Shown in pieces: positions 25,762-35,033 of a stretch of DNA of 64,000 nucleotides; the stretch's first letter is position 1, and every line of letters begins with the position of its first letter. The position numbers and the translations under genes were made by a program. The DNA is from Janibacter limosus NBRC 16128 (GTDB taxonomy: Bacteria > Actinomycetota > Actinomycetes > Actinomycetales > Dermatophilaceae), in contig NZ_BCSS01000010.1 of NCBI RefSeq assembly GCF_001570985.1, positions 1 through 64,000 on the forward strand, in the 5' to 3' direction. A model generated the notes under the pieces. It worked only from the letters and a program-made list of their open reading frames with translations. It searched no databases and was not told the DNA's origin.

Positions 25762-27614
25762 GCGCGGTGCACGACGCACGAGGGGCCGAGCGCACCTTCA
25801 TGGTGACGTGGGGCATCGCCGACGAGTTCGGCGGGATGACGTCCATGTGTCTCCAGCGCGCCCGGATGTACCAGACCCACGTGGGCCAGCGGGCGCCCAT
25901 CCTGACCTTCGAGCCCAAGCCCGGCTACGGCGAGGTCCTGGCCGCACTGGAGGCGGCGGGCCACGCCTTCGAGGGCCTGGAGATCCTCAACATCTACCAC
26001 TACTACCGCTCCGCGCTCCTCGGTGACCGGTCGACGGTGCGCGGCGCGACGCTCCTCGCTCCCAGCGCGCCGGAGGGCTCGTTCCCGCAGGAGCAGCAGG
26101 ACGACGACGGGCGCGTCTTCTGCCGCCTGTGGACGCAGTCCGGTGTCGACAAGATCGTCCGACGCGAGTACCTGCGCGCGGACGCCACCCCCTTCCTCGT
26201 CGACGAGGCGCCCGTCGACACCGCCGGTGACGTCGTCAGGCGACGCCTCTCCCTGCTCGCGCCGGACGGCCGAGTCGTGGGCGCCTGGACGCGTGCCGGT
26301 GACTTCTACCGGGACTGGCTGCGCGAGCTCGCCGGCACGGCGACCACGGCGATGATCGTCGACAGCAACTTCGCCGCGGGCATCTTCACGCAGCTCGAGG
26401 AACCCCACATCGTCAAGCTCAAGGTGCTCCACAGCAGCCACGTCGTGGCCGCGGCGGACCCCTTCGTCGGGGCGATCGCCAAGCCGCACCGTCCGATCCT
26501 CGACGACCCGGCCCGCTGGGACGGCGTGGTCTTCCTCACGGAGGGGCAGAAGGCGGATTTCGTCGACCGCTTCGGCGACGCCGACAACCTCGTCGCGATC
26601 TCCAACGCCCGCGAGCGACTGCCGCAACCGCCGCCCGTCGAGGGGCGCAAGCGGTCGACCGGGGCCATGGTGTGCGCCCTCACGCGGCTGAAGAACGTCG
26701 AGTCGGCGATCCGCGTCATCCAGCGGGCCGCCGAGCAGGCGCCCGAGGTGCACCTCGACATCTACGGCGGTGGGCCGGAGATGTCCAACCTCCAGTCACT
26801 CGTGGACGAGCTGCAGCTGCAGGACCACATCACCCTGCACGGGCACACCCGCAACGCGGCCCGCGCCTTCGAGTCCGCGACCTTCTCGATGCTCACCAGT
26901 CGCAAGGAGGGACAGCCGTTGGTGCTCATGGAGAGCCTCGGGCGCGGCTGCCCCCCGATCGCCTACGACATCCGCTACGGGCCGAGGTCGCTCATCCAGG
27001 ACGGGCACAACGGCTTCCTCGTCACGGAGGGCGATGAGGAGGCGGCCGCCGCCCGCATCGTGCAGCTGTGCCGCGACGAGGAGCTGGTCAGGTTCCTCAG
27101 CGAGCAGGCGTGGGCCTCGAGCGAGGGCTTCGGCGAGCGCGCGGTCGTCGACCAGTGGCAGAGCGTCATCTCCCGTGCCCTCGAGGCCAAGCCGGAGCGG
27201 CTGCACCTCCGGGGTGCCGCCTTCGTCGCCTCGTCGGTGACGCTCCACGGCTCCGGGACCCTGGAGATCGAGGGTGACCTCACCTGGACCGAGGCCGGTG
27301 GGCCCCCAGCCCACGAGGTGATGACGCCCCACGTCGTCGTGCGTCGTCGCCACCACGGCGCCCCCGTGGTCCTCCCCGTCGAGGTCCTCTCCCGCGGCCC
27401 GCTCCGGATGGGGCTGCGCCTGCGGATCACCCAGGACGACGCCCATCGTGAGGTGCCCGAGGGCAACAAGCAGCTGGACATCGTCCTCGCACTCAACGGA
27501 CGCAACGTCATCAGGCACTTGAGGCTCGACTACGGGGCGGGCGGCGAAGGCTGGCTGCCGTACTCCACCGTGCATGGAGCGCTGAGCATCCAGCGGCGGG
27601 ACAAGACCGCCTGA
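25758..27614 (+). CDS. TagE-like GT4 glycosyltransferase (teichoic acid glucosyltransferase type)
   Basis: A 618-residue cytoplasmic glycosyltransferase. The N-terminal part (FMVTWGIADEFGGMTSMCL, then IVKLKVLHSSHV near 220) resembles poly(glycerol-phosphate) alpha-glucosyltransferases. The GT4 donor domain has CALTRLKNVESAIRVI near 304, LDIYGGGPE, ITLHGHTRN and TSRKEGQPLVLMESLGRG. Residues from about 480 form a separate beta-rich domain ending WLPYSTVHGALSIQR, like the small protein encoded just upstream. It probably adds glucose or another hexose to the teichoic backbone. ATG 25758 overlaps the upstream stop; the longer frame to 25704 runs through that gene. Confidence 0.82.
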   Translation: MSAVHDARGAERTFMVTWGIADEFGGMTSMCLQRARMYQTHVGQRAPILTFEPKPGYGEVLAALEAAGHAFEGLEILNIYHYYRSALLGDRSTVRGATLLAPSAPEGSFPQEQQDDDGRVFCRLWTQSGVDKIVRREYLRADATPFLVDEAPVDTAGDVVRRRLSLLAPDGRVVGAWTRAGDFYRDWLRELAGTATTAMIVDSNFAAGIFTQLEEPHIVKLKVLHSSHVVAAADPFVGAIAKPHRPILDDPARWDGVVFLTEGQKADFVDRFGDADNLVAISNARERLPQPPPVEGRKRSTGAMVCALTRLKNVESAIRVIQRAAEQAPEVHLDIYGGGPEMSNLQSLVDELQLQDHITLHGHTRNAARAFESATFSMLTSRKEGQPLVLMESLGRGCPPIAYDIRYGPRSLIQDGHNGFLVTEGDEEAAAARIVQLCRDEELVRFLSEQAWASSEGFGERAVVDQWQSVISRALEAKPERLHLRGAAFVASSVTLHGSGTLEIEGDLTWTEAGGPPAHEVMTPHVVVRRRHHGAPVVLPVEVLSRGPLRMGLRLRITQDDAHREVPEGNKQLDIVLALNGRNVIRHLRLDYGAGGEGWLPYSTVHGALSIQRRDKTA

Positions 27615-27648
27615 CGGGCACGATCCATCGACTTGGCGCCTCAGCGCT

Positions 27649-27654
27649 TAGGCT
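27649..27654 (+). promoter_or_regulatory. Possible -10 box (TAGGCT) for the acyltransferase gene
   Basis: TAGGCT lies 79 bases before the ATG at 27734. No clear -35. Confidence 0.35.
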
Positions 27655-27733
27655 TTCCTCCCGTCAGGCGACCGGACGAGCACGAGTGTGTGTGTGGCCG
27701 GTCCGCGCACACATCGCCCGAAGGCCCTACTTG

Positions 27734-29809
27734 ATGACAGAGCAGACCCCCCGGAAGACCCACGAGACCCGCAAGGACTCGTCCTCCCGCGGATTTCGCA
27801 AGGACATCCAGGGGTTGCGCGCTGTCGCGGTCTCGCTCGTCGTCATCTACCACCTGTGGCCCACCGCGCTGACGGGTGGTTTCGCCGGCGTCGACGTCTT
27901 CTTCGTCATCTCGGGCTTCCTCATCACGGCGCACCTGCTGTCGCGCCCTCCGCAGACCGGGCGTGACCTGGGGCAGTTCTGGGCCCGCCGCATCCGCCGT
28001 CTCCTGCCCGCAGCGCTCACCGTCCTCGCGGTGACGGCGGTCGGGACCCGGTTGCTCGCCCCGAGCACGCAGTGGATGGGGACCGCCAAGGAGATCATCG
28101 CCTCGGCCCTCTACGTGCAGAACTGGCGACTGGCCACCTCCGCGGTCGACTACCTCGCCGAGGACAACGCGCCCAGCCCCGTGCAGCACTACTGGTCGCT
28201 GTCGATCGAGGAGCAGTTCTACCTCATCTGGCCGCTCCTGATGTTCGCGGCCTTCTTCATCGCTCGTCGCTACCACCGCAACGGCCTGTCGCTGGCCCGT
28301 GGCGTCATCCTCGCGATGGTCGTCGTCTCCCTCGCCTACTCGGTGTACGCCACGGCCAGCTCGCCATCGACCGCCTACTTCATCACCCCCACACGCATGT
28401 GGGAGCTGGCCGCCGGCGGTCTCGTGGCGACCTTCGGCACGATCGCCGCGAGCCGCTTCAAGGCCGCAGCCGCGCCCGTCGCCTGGCTCGGTCTGGCCGC
28501 CGTCGTCATCACCGGCTTCACGTACACGGGGGCGACCCCCTTCCCCGGCTACACGGCGCTGCTGCCCGTGATGGGGACGGCCGCGGTCATCCTCGCGGGC
28601 TCTGACCACCCGCTGTCACCGCTCGCGATCTTCCGGTTCCGGCCGGTCCAGTGGCTCGGTGACGTCTCCTACTCCGTCTACCTGTGGCACTGGCCGCTCA
28701 TCATCCTCGTGCCCTTCGTGAGTGGCGGCAGCCTCGGCATCCTCGACAAGTCGGCCATCCTCGTCGTCACCCTGGTCCTCGCCGGGCTGAGCAAGACCTT
28801 CATCGAGGACCGCTTCCGTCAGCCGAAGCCGGGCGCCCCCCTTCGCCACAGCTACCGCGTCGCCGTCGTCGGCATGGTCCTCCTCAGCGTGCTGGGCAGT
28901 GCCCAGATCGCCGAGGCCCAGTACCGGACCGACCAGGCGGCCAAGGAGCTCGAGGCCGCGACCAGCGGCGGCAACCCCTGCTTGGGCGCGGGCACGCTGG
29001 CGAAGGGTGCGAAGACGTGTCCGGCGGTGCCGGAGGCGGAGCTCGTCCCGTCACCCGAGCTGGCGAAGGAGGACAGGTCCGCCGCCTACGCCGACAAGTG
29101 CTGGACCAACTCGCCGTTCACCGGTCGCAAGACCTGCACCTACGGCGATGGTCCGAAGAAGGTCGCCCTGGTGGGCAACTCCCACGCCGGCCACTGGCTG
29201 CCGGCTCTGGAGATCCTCGCAAAGAAGAACGGCTGGACGATCACCACCTACCTGGTGTCTGCCTGTGCCGTGATCGACGCTCCTCAGACCTACGAGACCA
29301 AGGCCAAGGTGGACAACTGCCACGCCTACGGTCAGTGGGCCCAGAAGCAGACGTCCGGCAACCGGTTCGACCTCGTCATCATGTCCAACCGGCTGCCCCT
29401 GCACAGCGCGACGAGGGGCACCAGCGCGGCGGAGGGCAGGGCCGGGTACGAGCGGTACCTGCGCACGTGGGCGAAGTCGGACACCAATGTCCTGGCGATC
29501 AAGGACCCGTCCTACCCCGGGGTCAACGTCCCCGACTGCTTGGCCGAGAACCCCGATGACCAGGACAAGTGCTCCGCCCCGAGGAAGGAATGGATCGTCG
29601 AGGACCCCATCGTGGCGGCAGTCAAGGCCGTGGACGATCCCCGGATCACCTCTCTCGACCTGGACGACTTGGTTTGCGAGCCGACCGTGTGCCGCGGTGC
29701 CAACGGTGGCGTCATCACGTACTTCGACAAGTCGCACCTGAGCGCGACCTATGTCGAGACGATGGCACCGTACATGGCCAAGGAGATCGAGGCGGCCGTC
29801 AACCGATAG
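27734..29809 (+). CDS. OafA/YrhL-type acyltransferase with SGNH domain
   Basis: A 691-residue membrane acyltransferase that probably O-acetylates a surface glycopolymer. The N-terminal half is an acyltransferase-3 domain with about ten membrane helices: DIQGLRAVAVSLVVIYHLWP holds the conserved R and H, and GVDVFFVISGFLI, FWARRIRRLLPAA and YWSLSIEEQFYLIWPLL follow. The C-terminal extracytoplasmic domain is SGNH-type: VGNSHAGHW near 480-488 is block I with the nucleophile Ser, and DKSHLSATYV near 664-673 carries the Asp/His pair. Four or more Cys in the extracytoplasmic domain may form disulphides. ATG 27734 leads directly into the cytoplasmic basic N-terminus. Substrate by context: the teichoic polymer. 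Confidence 0.88.
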   Translation: MTEQTPRKTHETRKDSSSRGFRKDIQGLRAVAVSLVVIYHLWPTALTGGFAGVDVFFVISGFLITAHLLSRPPQTGRDLGQFWARRIRRLLPAALTVLAVTAVGTRLLAPSTQWMGTAKEIIASALYVQNWRLATSAVDYLAEDNAPSPVQHYWSLSIEEQFYLIWPLLMFAAFFIARRYHRNGLSLARGVILAMVVVSLAYSVYATASSPSTAYFITPTRMWELAAGGLVATFGTIAASRFKAAAAPVAWLGLAAVVITGFTYTGATPFPGYTALLPVMGTAAVILAGSDHPLSPLAIFRFRPVQWLGDVSYSVYLWHWPLIILVPFVSGGSLGILDKSAILVVTLVLAGLSKTFIEDRFRQPKPGAPLRHSYRVAVVGMVLLSVLGSAQIAEAQYRTDQAAKELEAATSGGNPCLGAGTLAKGAKTCPAVPEAELVPSPELAKEDRSAAYADKCWTNSPFTGRKTCTYGDGPKKVALVGNSHAGHWLPALEILAKKNGWTITTYLVSACAVIDAPQTYETKAKVDNCHAYGQWAQKQTSGNRFDLVIMSNRLPLHSATRGTSAAEGRAGYERYLRTWAKSDTNVLAIKDPSYPGVNVPDCLAENPDDQDKCSAPRKEWIVEDPIVAAVKAVDDPRITSLDLDDLVCEPTVCRGANGGVITYFDKSHLSATYVETMAPYMAKEIEAAVNR

Positions 29810-29831
29810 GCCGCCCGGTGGTGACGGGGAC

Positions 29832-29857
29832 GGCCCGCGCGATCGATCACGCGGGCC
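29832..29857. terminator. Bidirectional hairpin terminator
   Basis: GGCCCGCG and CGCGGGCC form a perfect 8-bp stem around CGATCGATCA, between the convergent acyltransferase and TagF-like genes. No T-tract. Confidence 0.55.
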
Positions 29858-29898
29858 CTCCTCGTCGCGGCCAAGGGGGCAACCCGCCGCTCCTCGGA

Positions 29899-32800
29899 TC
29901 ACCCCTGGTCGTGCGCCTCCGGCGGGGCGAGGACGGAGTCCACGACACGGGCGGCGGCGTGACCGTCGTCGTGCGGCGCGAACCGCGCGATGAAGGCATC
30001 GATGAGCGAGCGGTCTGTGCCGCCGGGGGCGAGGCTGGTGCGCAGGGCCGTGTACAGCTCGTCCTCGGTCGTGGTGATGGGCCCGGGCACCTCGCTCGGG
30101 TAGTCGAGGTAGAAGCCGCGCAGCTGGTCGCGGTACTTGTCGAGGTCGTACGCGTGGAAGACCATGGGACGCTCGAGAAGCGCGAAGTCGAAGAAGACGG
30201 ACGAGTAGTCGGTGACCAGGACGTCGCTGATGAGGTAGAGCTCTTGGATGTCCGGGTACTTCGACACGTCGACGACCCGGTGCCGCAGGTGCTTGGGCAC
30301 GACCAGCTTGTCGGCGATGAGGACGTGCATGCGCAGGAGCAGCACGACGTCGTCACCCATCTCCTGCGCGAAGCGCTCCAGGTCGAAGGGCAGCTCGAAG
30401 GAGAACCCGCGCCGCCCCTTGGAGTCGTCGCGGAAGGTGGGGGCGTACAGGACGATCCGCTTGCCCTCGGGCAGCTGCAGCCGCTGCATCACCTGCTCGA
30501 CGAGGGTGGAGCTGTCCGGCGCGCAGAGGATGTCGTTGCGCGGATAACCGACCTCGAGGACATCGCCGTCGTACTGGAACGCAGACCGGAAGGCCTGCGT
30601 CGCGTACGGGCTCGGCGACAGCAGGGTGGTCCACTGGGCCACCGCGTTGGTGACGCGATCGACATAGCCCTCGTCACGACCCACGACCTCGTCGAGGTCG
30701 TGGAGCATGCGCTTGAGCGGCGTGCCGTGCCACGTCTGGAGATAGACGCCGTCGCGGCGACGGCGGATGTAGTGGGGGAAGTTCTGGTTGTTGACCCAGT
30801 ACCGCGAGCGTCCGAGGTGCCAGAAGTACGCCGGTGACAGCCGCTTGACGACGGTGAGGTTGGGCTCCCACACCGGGATCGACTTGTCGTAGACCCACAC
30901 CTTGTGACGAGGGTCCTCGCGGCGCACGAGCTCCTCGTAGATGTAGCGGGGGCTGTCGCTGTACTGACGACCAATGCCGCTCTCGAAGAGGATGGCCTCC
31001 CGGGCCGGCAGCAGCCGGGCGAGGGCGAAGAGCCGCCGCATCACCGGGAAGTACTGCTGGCTGCGGCGAGCGCGCTGCAGGACGAGCTGGGGGAGCTCGG
31101 CACCCGTGACCGCGCCCACGAACGAGCGGTCGCGCCGCGCGCCGCGGACCGCGTCGATGATCCGCTCGCTGTTGTCGCGATCACGGTGGGTGAGGAAGCG
31201 TGCGGCCCGGGCCGCGTACCTCGGCTCGATCGTTCCCCCACGCGCGAGGGTGTCGTCCAGCAGGTCGAGGGCACGGTCGCGGTCGTGGGCGATGGGCCCG
31301 GGCAGCTCGTTGCCGAGATCGAGGTGGCTCCCCCAGCGGCCCAGGAAGCGCATGACGTCGAACTGGAAGTAGATGACGGGCTTGTCGAGGAAGGAGAAGT
31401 CGAACCCGGGACTCGAGTAGTCGGTGATCATGACCTCGCTCTGCTTGAGCAGGTCCTGGACATCGACATCTCCCTGGTGGACCACCGTGACGCCCGGGGC
31501 GTGGAAGTGGTGGCTGAACTGCTGCATGTTGGGGTGCAGGCAGAAGACGATGCTGGCGTCGTGCCGTGCCAGGAGGGCCGACAGCCGTGGGTCCGTGAGG
31601 AGACCGTGCCACTGCTCGAAGTACTCGGTCTGTGTGAAGGCATCCGGGTCCTGCAACCAGTCCCGCCAGGTCGGCAGCACGAGGATCTGCCCCTTGACCG
31701 GGGCGATGGACCCGTCGAAGAGGGTGTCGAAACGGGCCAGGCCCGTCACCGCGACCTCGTCGGGCTGGTAACCGAAGTCCTGGACGATGTACTCCTTCTC
31801 GCGCTCGGAGGAGACGAGGAAGAGGTCGGTCTCGAAGGAGGTGACCCGCTTGCCGTAGTTGAGGGCCATCCACTTGGTCCCCATGACGCCGTGCTGGAGG
31901 AAGACCTTGGGGGCCTTCATCTTGCGGGCGAAGCGCGGGGTGCGGGCTGGGTAGAGGAAGTTGGGGTGGTGGGTGCCCACGAGACGGTCCGCGCGCAGGC
32001 AGGTCTCGATGTGCTCCAAGGACTTGAAGTCGAGGACGTGGTCGAGCCCCTCGAGGTTGGCCCGCTCCGGGGAGTCCTCCTCGATGACGTAGTACGCGTC
32101 GATCTCGGGATGGTGCGTGCGCAGGTGGCGGAAGAGGTGCAGGCCGTTGTCCTGGGCCTTGTACGGGCGCTCGCCGAGCAGCCAGACCGGCTTGGAGCCG
32201 GGACGCAGCCGGTGCAGCGACAAGGACCCGGGCCGCATGAGGCCGCGCAGCCGCTTGTGGGCGTCGGTGGGGAAGAGCTCCAGGTGCAGCGAGGGAAACT
32301 TCGCCTTGAAGGTGAAGTAGGGCGTGATGGCCAAGGTGGTGTCGCCCGACGCCACCCAGCCGTCGTTGGTCCCCTTGCGCACGAGGTACGGGGTGCGCCC
32401 GACCCGGCCGCGCACCACTTGGCCATCGGTCGTCGTCGCCTGGATCCACAGGTCGCCGATCGTGTCCTTGCCGATCCCGTCCACCAGGTCACGGAGGAAG
32501 TCGTGCTCCGTGGAGAACTCGTAGAAGTGGCCGCCGAAGGTGCGGACCGAGCGCATGGGGTCCGTGGTGATCCGCGCCGGGCTGCTCGACTGGAAGGCCC
32601 CGTCCCGGCCGACGAGCTGCAGCTCGGCGCCGGTGAGGACGGTGTGCCGGGACGCGAGCGCGCCGGCGAGCACGAGACGCCCGTCCTCGATGCGCAGGTG
32701 GGAGACCTCGACGCGCAGGTTGGGGCTGATCTCCTGGTCGATGACCAGGGCCAGGTGGCCGTTGCGGTTGACGTACGGCAGCACGGACTGCCCCGCCGAG

Positions 32801-33297
32801 TTGGTCAGGGGCGCGAAGACCGGCTCGGCGGTACGCTGGAAACGACCGAGCGGGACCCGGTAGCTGAGGACCTCGTCCTCCTGAACGACCTCGGTGGCGT
32901 ACCGCGGCGGACGCTCACGGTCCTCCGTCACCGAGATCCAGACGGAGGTCTTGGCGCCCTGCTCGGGCTCCTCGTCCGGGTCGCCCGGATCGGGCAGGAC
33001 CTCCGGCGCGACGATGTCCAGGTCGAAGCTCGTGCGGTGACGGACGGCCGCCTCACCCAGGACCGTCGTCTGCTCGGACTGCCAGGAGCCGAGGCGGATC
33101 CACTCGTCGGCGATGAGGACGAAGACCTCGTGGAGGTGCAGCGACGGCCCGGTGAGGGCCTCGACGCTCATCGTGCTGCCGGTCTGCTGCATGTCCAGGT
33201 GGATGCGCGAGTACGGCCCGACGGTCGGCGGCCGGGACCGGCGTCGTTCGCGGCGCAGGAGCAGGGCCTTGTGGGCGAGGAGGGCGGGGACTGGCAT
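29899..33297 (-). CDS. Large teichoic acid synthase with two TagF-like glycerophosphotransferase domains
   Basis: A 1132-residue protein. Residues 1-330 are beta-rich accessory sequence including LPYVNRNGHLALV. A first CDP-glycerol glycerophosphotransferase domain (about 340-720) has VFLQHGVMGTKWM, ILVLPTWRDWL, LHPNMQQFSHHF and MITDYSSPGFDFSF. A second (about 760-1120) has YLQTWHGTPLKRMLHD, VLYAPTFRDDSKG, LLRMHVLIAD and VLVTDYSSVFFDFAL. Both keep the catalytic His and the TDYSS CDP-glycerol site, so both may be active, for example as primase and polymerase or for two acceptor linkages. ATG 33297 is used; a TTG at 33306 overlapping the previous stop is the alternative, and neither has a strong ribosome-binding site. 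It follows the Stealth gene directly. Confidence 0.88.
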   Translation of the reverse strand: MPVPALLAHKALLLRRERRRSRPPTVGPYSRIHLDMQQTGSTMSVEALTGPSLHLHEVFVLIADEWIRLGSWQSEQTTVLGEAAVRHRTSFDLDIVAPEVLPDPGDPDEEPEQGAKTSVWISVTEDRERPPRYATEVVQEDEVLSYRVPLGRFQRTAEPVFAPLTNSAGQSVLPYVNRNGHLALVIDQEISPNLRVEVSHLRIEDGRLVLAGALASRHTVLTGAELQLVGRDGAFQSSSPARITTDPMRSVRTFGGHFYEFSTEHDFLRDLVDGIGKDTIGDLWIQATTTDGQVVRGRVGRTPYLVRKGTNDGWVASGDTTLAITPYFTFKAKFPSLHLELFPTDAHKRLRGLMRPGSLSLHRLRPGSKPVWLLGERPYKAQDNGLHLFRHLRTHHPEIDAYYVIEEDSPERANLEGLDHVLDFKSLEHIETCLRADRLVGTHHPNFLYPARTPRFARKMKAPKVFLQHGVMGTKWMALNYGKRVTSFETDLFLVSSEREKEYIVQDFGYQPDEVAVTGLARFDTLFDGSIAPVKGQILVLPTWRDWLQDPDAFTQTEYFEQWHGLLTDPRLSALLARHDASIVFCLHPNMQQFSHHFHAPGVTVVHQGDVDVQDLLKQSEVMITDYSSPGFDFSFLDKPVIYFQFDVMRFLGRWGSHLDLGNELPGPIAHDRDRALDLLDDTLARGGTIEPRYAARAARFLTHRDRDNSERIIDAVRGARRDRSFVGAVTGAELPQLVLQRARRSQQYFPVMRRLFALARLLPAREAILFESGIGRQYSDSPRYIYEELVRREDPRHKVWVYDKSIPVWEPNLTVVKRLSPAYFWHLGRSRYWVNNQNFPHYIRRRRDGVYLQTWHGTPLKRMLHDLDEVVGRDEGYVDRVTNAVAQWTTLLSPSPYATQAFRSAFQYDGDVLEVGYPRNDILCAPDSSTLVEQVMQRLQLPEGKRIVLYAPTFRDDSKGRRGFSFELPFDLERFAQEMGDDVVLLLRMHVLIADKLVVPKHLRHRVVDVSKYPDIQELYLISDVLVTDYSSVFFDFALLERPMVFHAYDLDKYRDQLRGFYLDYPSEVPGPITTTEDELYTALRTSLAPGGTDRSLIDAFIARFAPHDDGHAAARVVDSVLAPPEAHDQG

Positions 33298-33302
33298 GCG
33301 GC

Positions 33303-34919
33303 TCAACGTTCGTAGGGGGAGGGGAAGGGCAGGAGCGCGGCGACGATCCGGTCGACGCGTTGCTGGGCGAGGGCGGGGTCGTCGGTGTGGGTCTCGTTCA
33401 GGCAGTAGGAGTCGAGGTCGGAGCGCACGAGCATCCGGTCGATGCGCCGGTCGCTGCCCGGGTCGCCGATGTCAATGAACTCGTACCGGGTGTCGGCCGG
33501 GACGGCACGGCCGGTGGCAGCCGCCCAGAAGGCCTGCAGCTGCGCGGCGAGGGAGACGTCGCTGGGGTGTCGGAAGCGGGACGCGCTCGTGCGCTCCACG
33601 ACCTCGGGGCAGGCGGCGTCGATCTCCTCGAGGACGTCCCTGCGCTGCGGGTGCGGCGTGTGTCGGGGCCGCGTCATCGGACGTCGGCCAAATCTGTCCT
33701 CGATGATCCGACGACCGTTCTTGAAGGCAGCGACCACCGGGAGGTCTGCAGCATCGGCCGCGCCATCCTCGACGGGGATCATGGACGGAAAGTACCTCAG
33801 CAGCCCGCTGGCGGTGAAGAACTGCTCCGGCCGCAGAGGACGCGCGAGGAAGACGTCGTCGTTGAGGTACAGGTAGTGCTGCGCCAGACCCGGGATGCGG
33901 TGGAGGTTGGCCTCGATCGCGTGCGAGTTGAAGGTCGGCAGATGCGTGCGGTCGGGGAAGATCTCCGCGTGGTGCACGAGGTGGATCTGCGGATGGTCGG
34001 TGTCCAGCCACGCCGGCACCTGGCCGTTGGTGACGATGTGGATCCTGCGGACCCAGCCGGCGTAGGCGGCGACGGACCGCAGCGAGTACCGCAGCTCCTC
34101 GCGACTGGTGAAGCGCGACGAGGACCGGGCGCTCGTGTGCGCCGCCGCGTCGTCGTCACCCCGGCGCGCGGCGGCGAAGTCCGCCTGCCAGTCGGGGTCG
34201 TCCGCGTCCACCCACGTGTAGACGATGTCGATGGGGAAGGTCACCTGCTCCAGCGGTGCACAGGCCCCCGGAGCGGGGGCGCCGGTGAGTGCCTCGGGCG
34301 GCAGGAAGCGAGCGTGCGAGTTGGTGCGGGGGGCCACCAGGCTGCCGGTCGGCAGGAGCGGCCCGTCCGGCGACATGCGGGGCGTGCTGACCTGCTCCCA
34401 CACCTCGAGGTCGACGCCCAGATCGGCCGTCGGCAGCAGCCGGCCGGCTCGGGAGACCTGGGCGGAGAAGATCCGGACCACATCGCCCGGTCGGACGGAG
34501 GCCAGGCGGGAGAGCGGTCGCGCCGGCGATCGCCGGGTCCCGTGGATGGGGGCGACGTGCAGCTCGGGTCGCGCCGCCAGCGGCGACAAGGCGTCTGGGA
34601 CGCGGTGGGCGTCCGCGGCCGAGACGATGACTCGGTGCGGTTGCTCTTGCGGGCTGTCGAGCCCGAGGTGGTCGATGCCGGCGCGGGCGAGCGCGGCGGC
34701 GACCTCGTCACGACACCGGTCCCGCAGGGCCCAGGCGTCGAACCGCTCGACGATGCGGGCGGTGAGCAGGGACCGGCCGCTCCGCACCCGGACGGTGTCA
34801 CCGTCTGACCTGCCGTCGAGGGAGACGGTGCGGGTCCCGTCACGCAACGACCGGACGTGGTTGCGAGCTGTGGCGCTGAAGTCCGCGAGCACGTCCTGGA
34901 TCCCTTCGTCGGCGGTCAT
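33303..34919 (-). CDS. Stealth-family sugar-phosphate transferase (capsule/phosphoglycan type)
   Basis: About 538 residues. The C-terminal 310 residues carry the Stealth conserved regions: CR1 FPIDIVYTWVDADDPDW near 226-242, CR2 SRFTSREELRYSLRSV through LPTFNSHAIEANL, HYLYLNDDVFLARPL and RHPSDVSLAAQ, ending in NETHTDD. Stealth proteins transfer hexose-1-phosphate or related units to make phosphodiester-linked glycans. The N-terminal 220 residues form an additional region of no recognised family. The start is set at ATG 34919 (MTADEGI); an in-frame GTG at 34946 is possible. The product suggests that the locus makes a mixed sugar-phosphate/glycerol-phosphate polymer. Confidence 0.85.
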   Translation of the reverse strand: MTADEGIQDVLADFSATARNHVRSLRDGTRTVSLDGRSDGDTVRVRSGRSLLTARIVERFDAWALRDRCRDEVAAALARAGIDHLGLDSPQEQPHRVIVSAADAHRVPDALSPLAARPELHVAPIHGTRRSPARPLSRLASVRPGDVVRIFSAQVSRAGRLLPTADLGVDLEVWEQVSTPRMSPDGPLLPTGSLVAPRTNSHARFLPPEALTGAPAPGACAPLEQVTFPIDIVYTWVDADDPDWQADFAAARRGDDDAAAHTSARSSSRFTSREELRYSLRSVAAYAGWVRRIHIVTNGQVPAWLDTDHPQIHLVHHAEIFPDRTHLPTFNSHAIEANLHRIPGLAQHYLYLNDDVFLARPLRPEQFFTASGLLRYFPSMIPVEDGAADAADLPVVAAFKNGRRIIEDRFGRRPMTRPRHTPHPQRRDVLEEIDAACPEVVERTSASRFRHPSDVSLAAQLQAFWAAATGRAVPADTRYEFIDIGDPGSDRRIDRMLVRSDLDSYCLNETHTDDPALAQQRVDRIVAALLPFPSPYER

Positions 34920-35033
34920 GCGGTCATCGGGACGATCCTCGGGCACGTGGGTGGGAGGACGTGACGTCGATTGTCGTCGAGGGCGGCCCTCCGGTCCATT
35001 CCGACACGGTGGCACACGGGCGCCCGCGCACGC

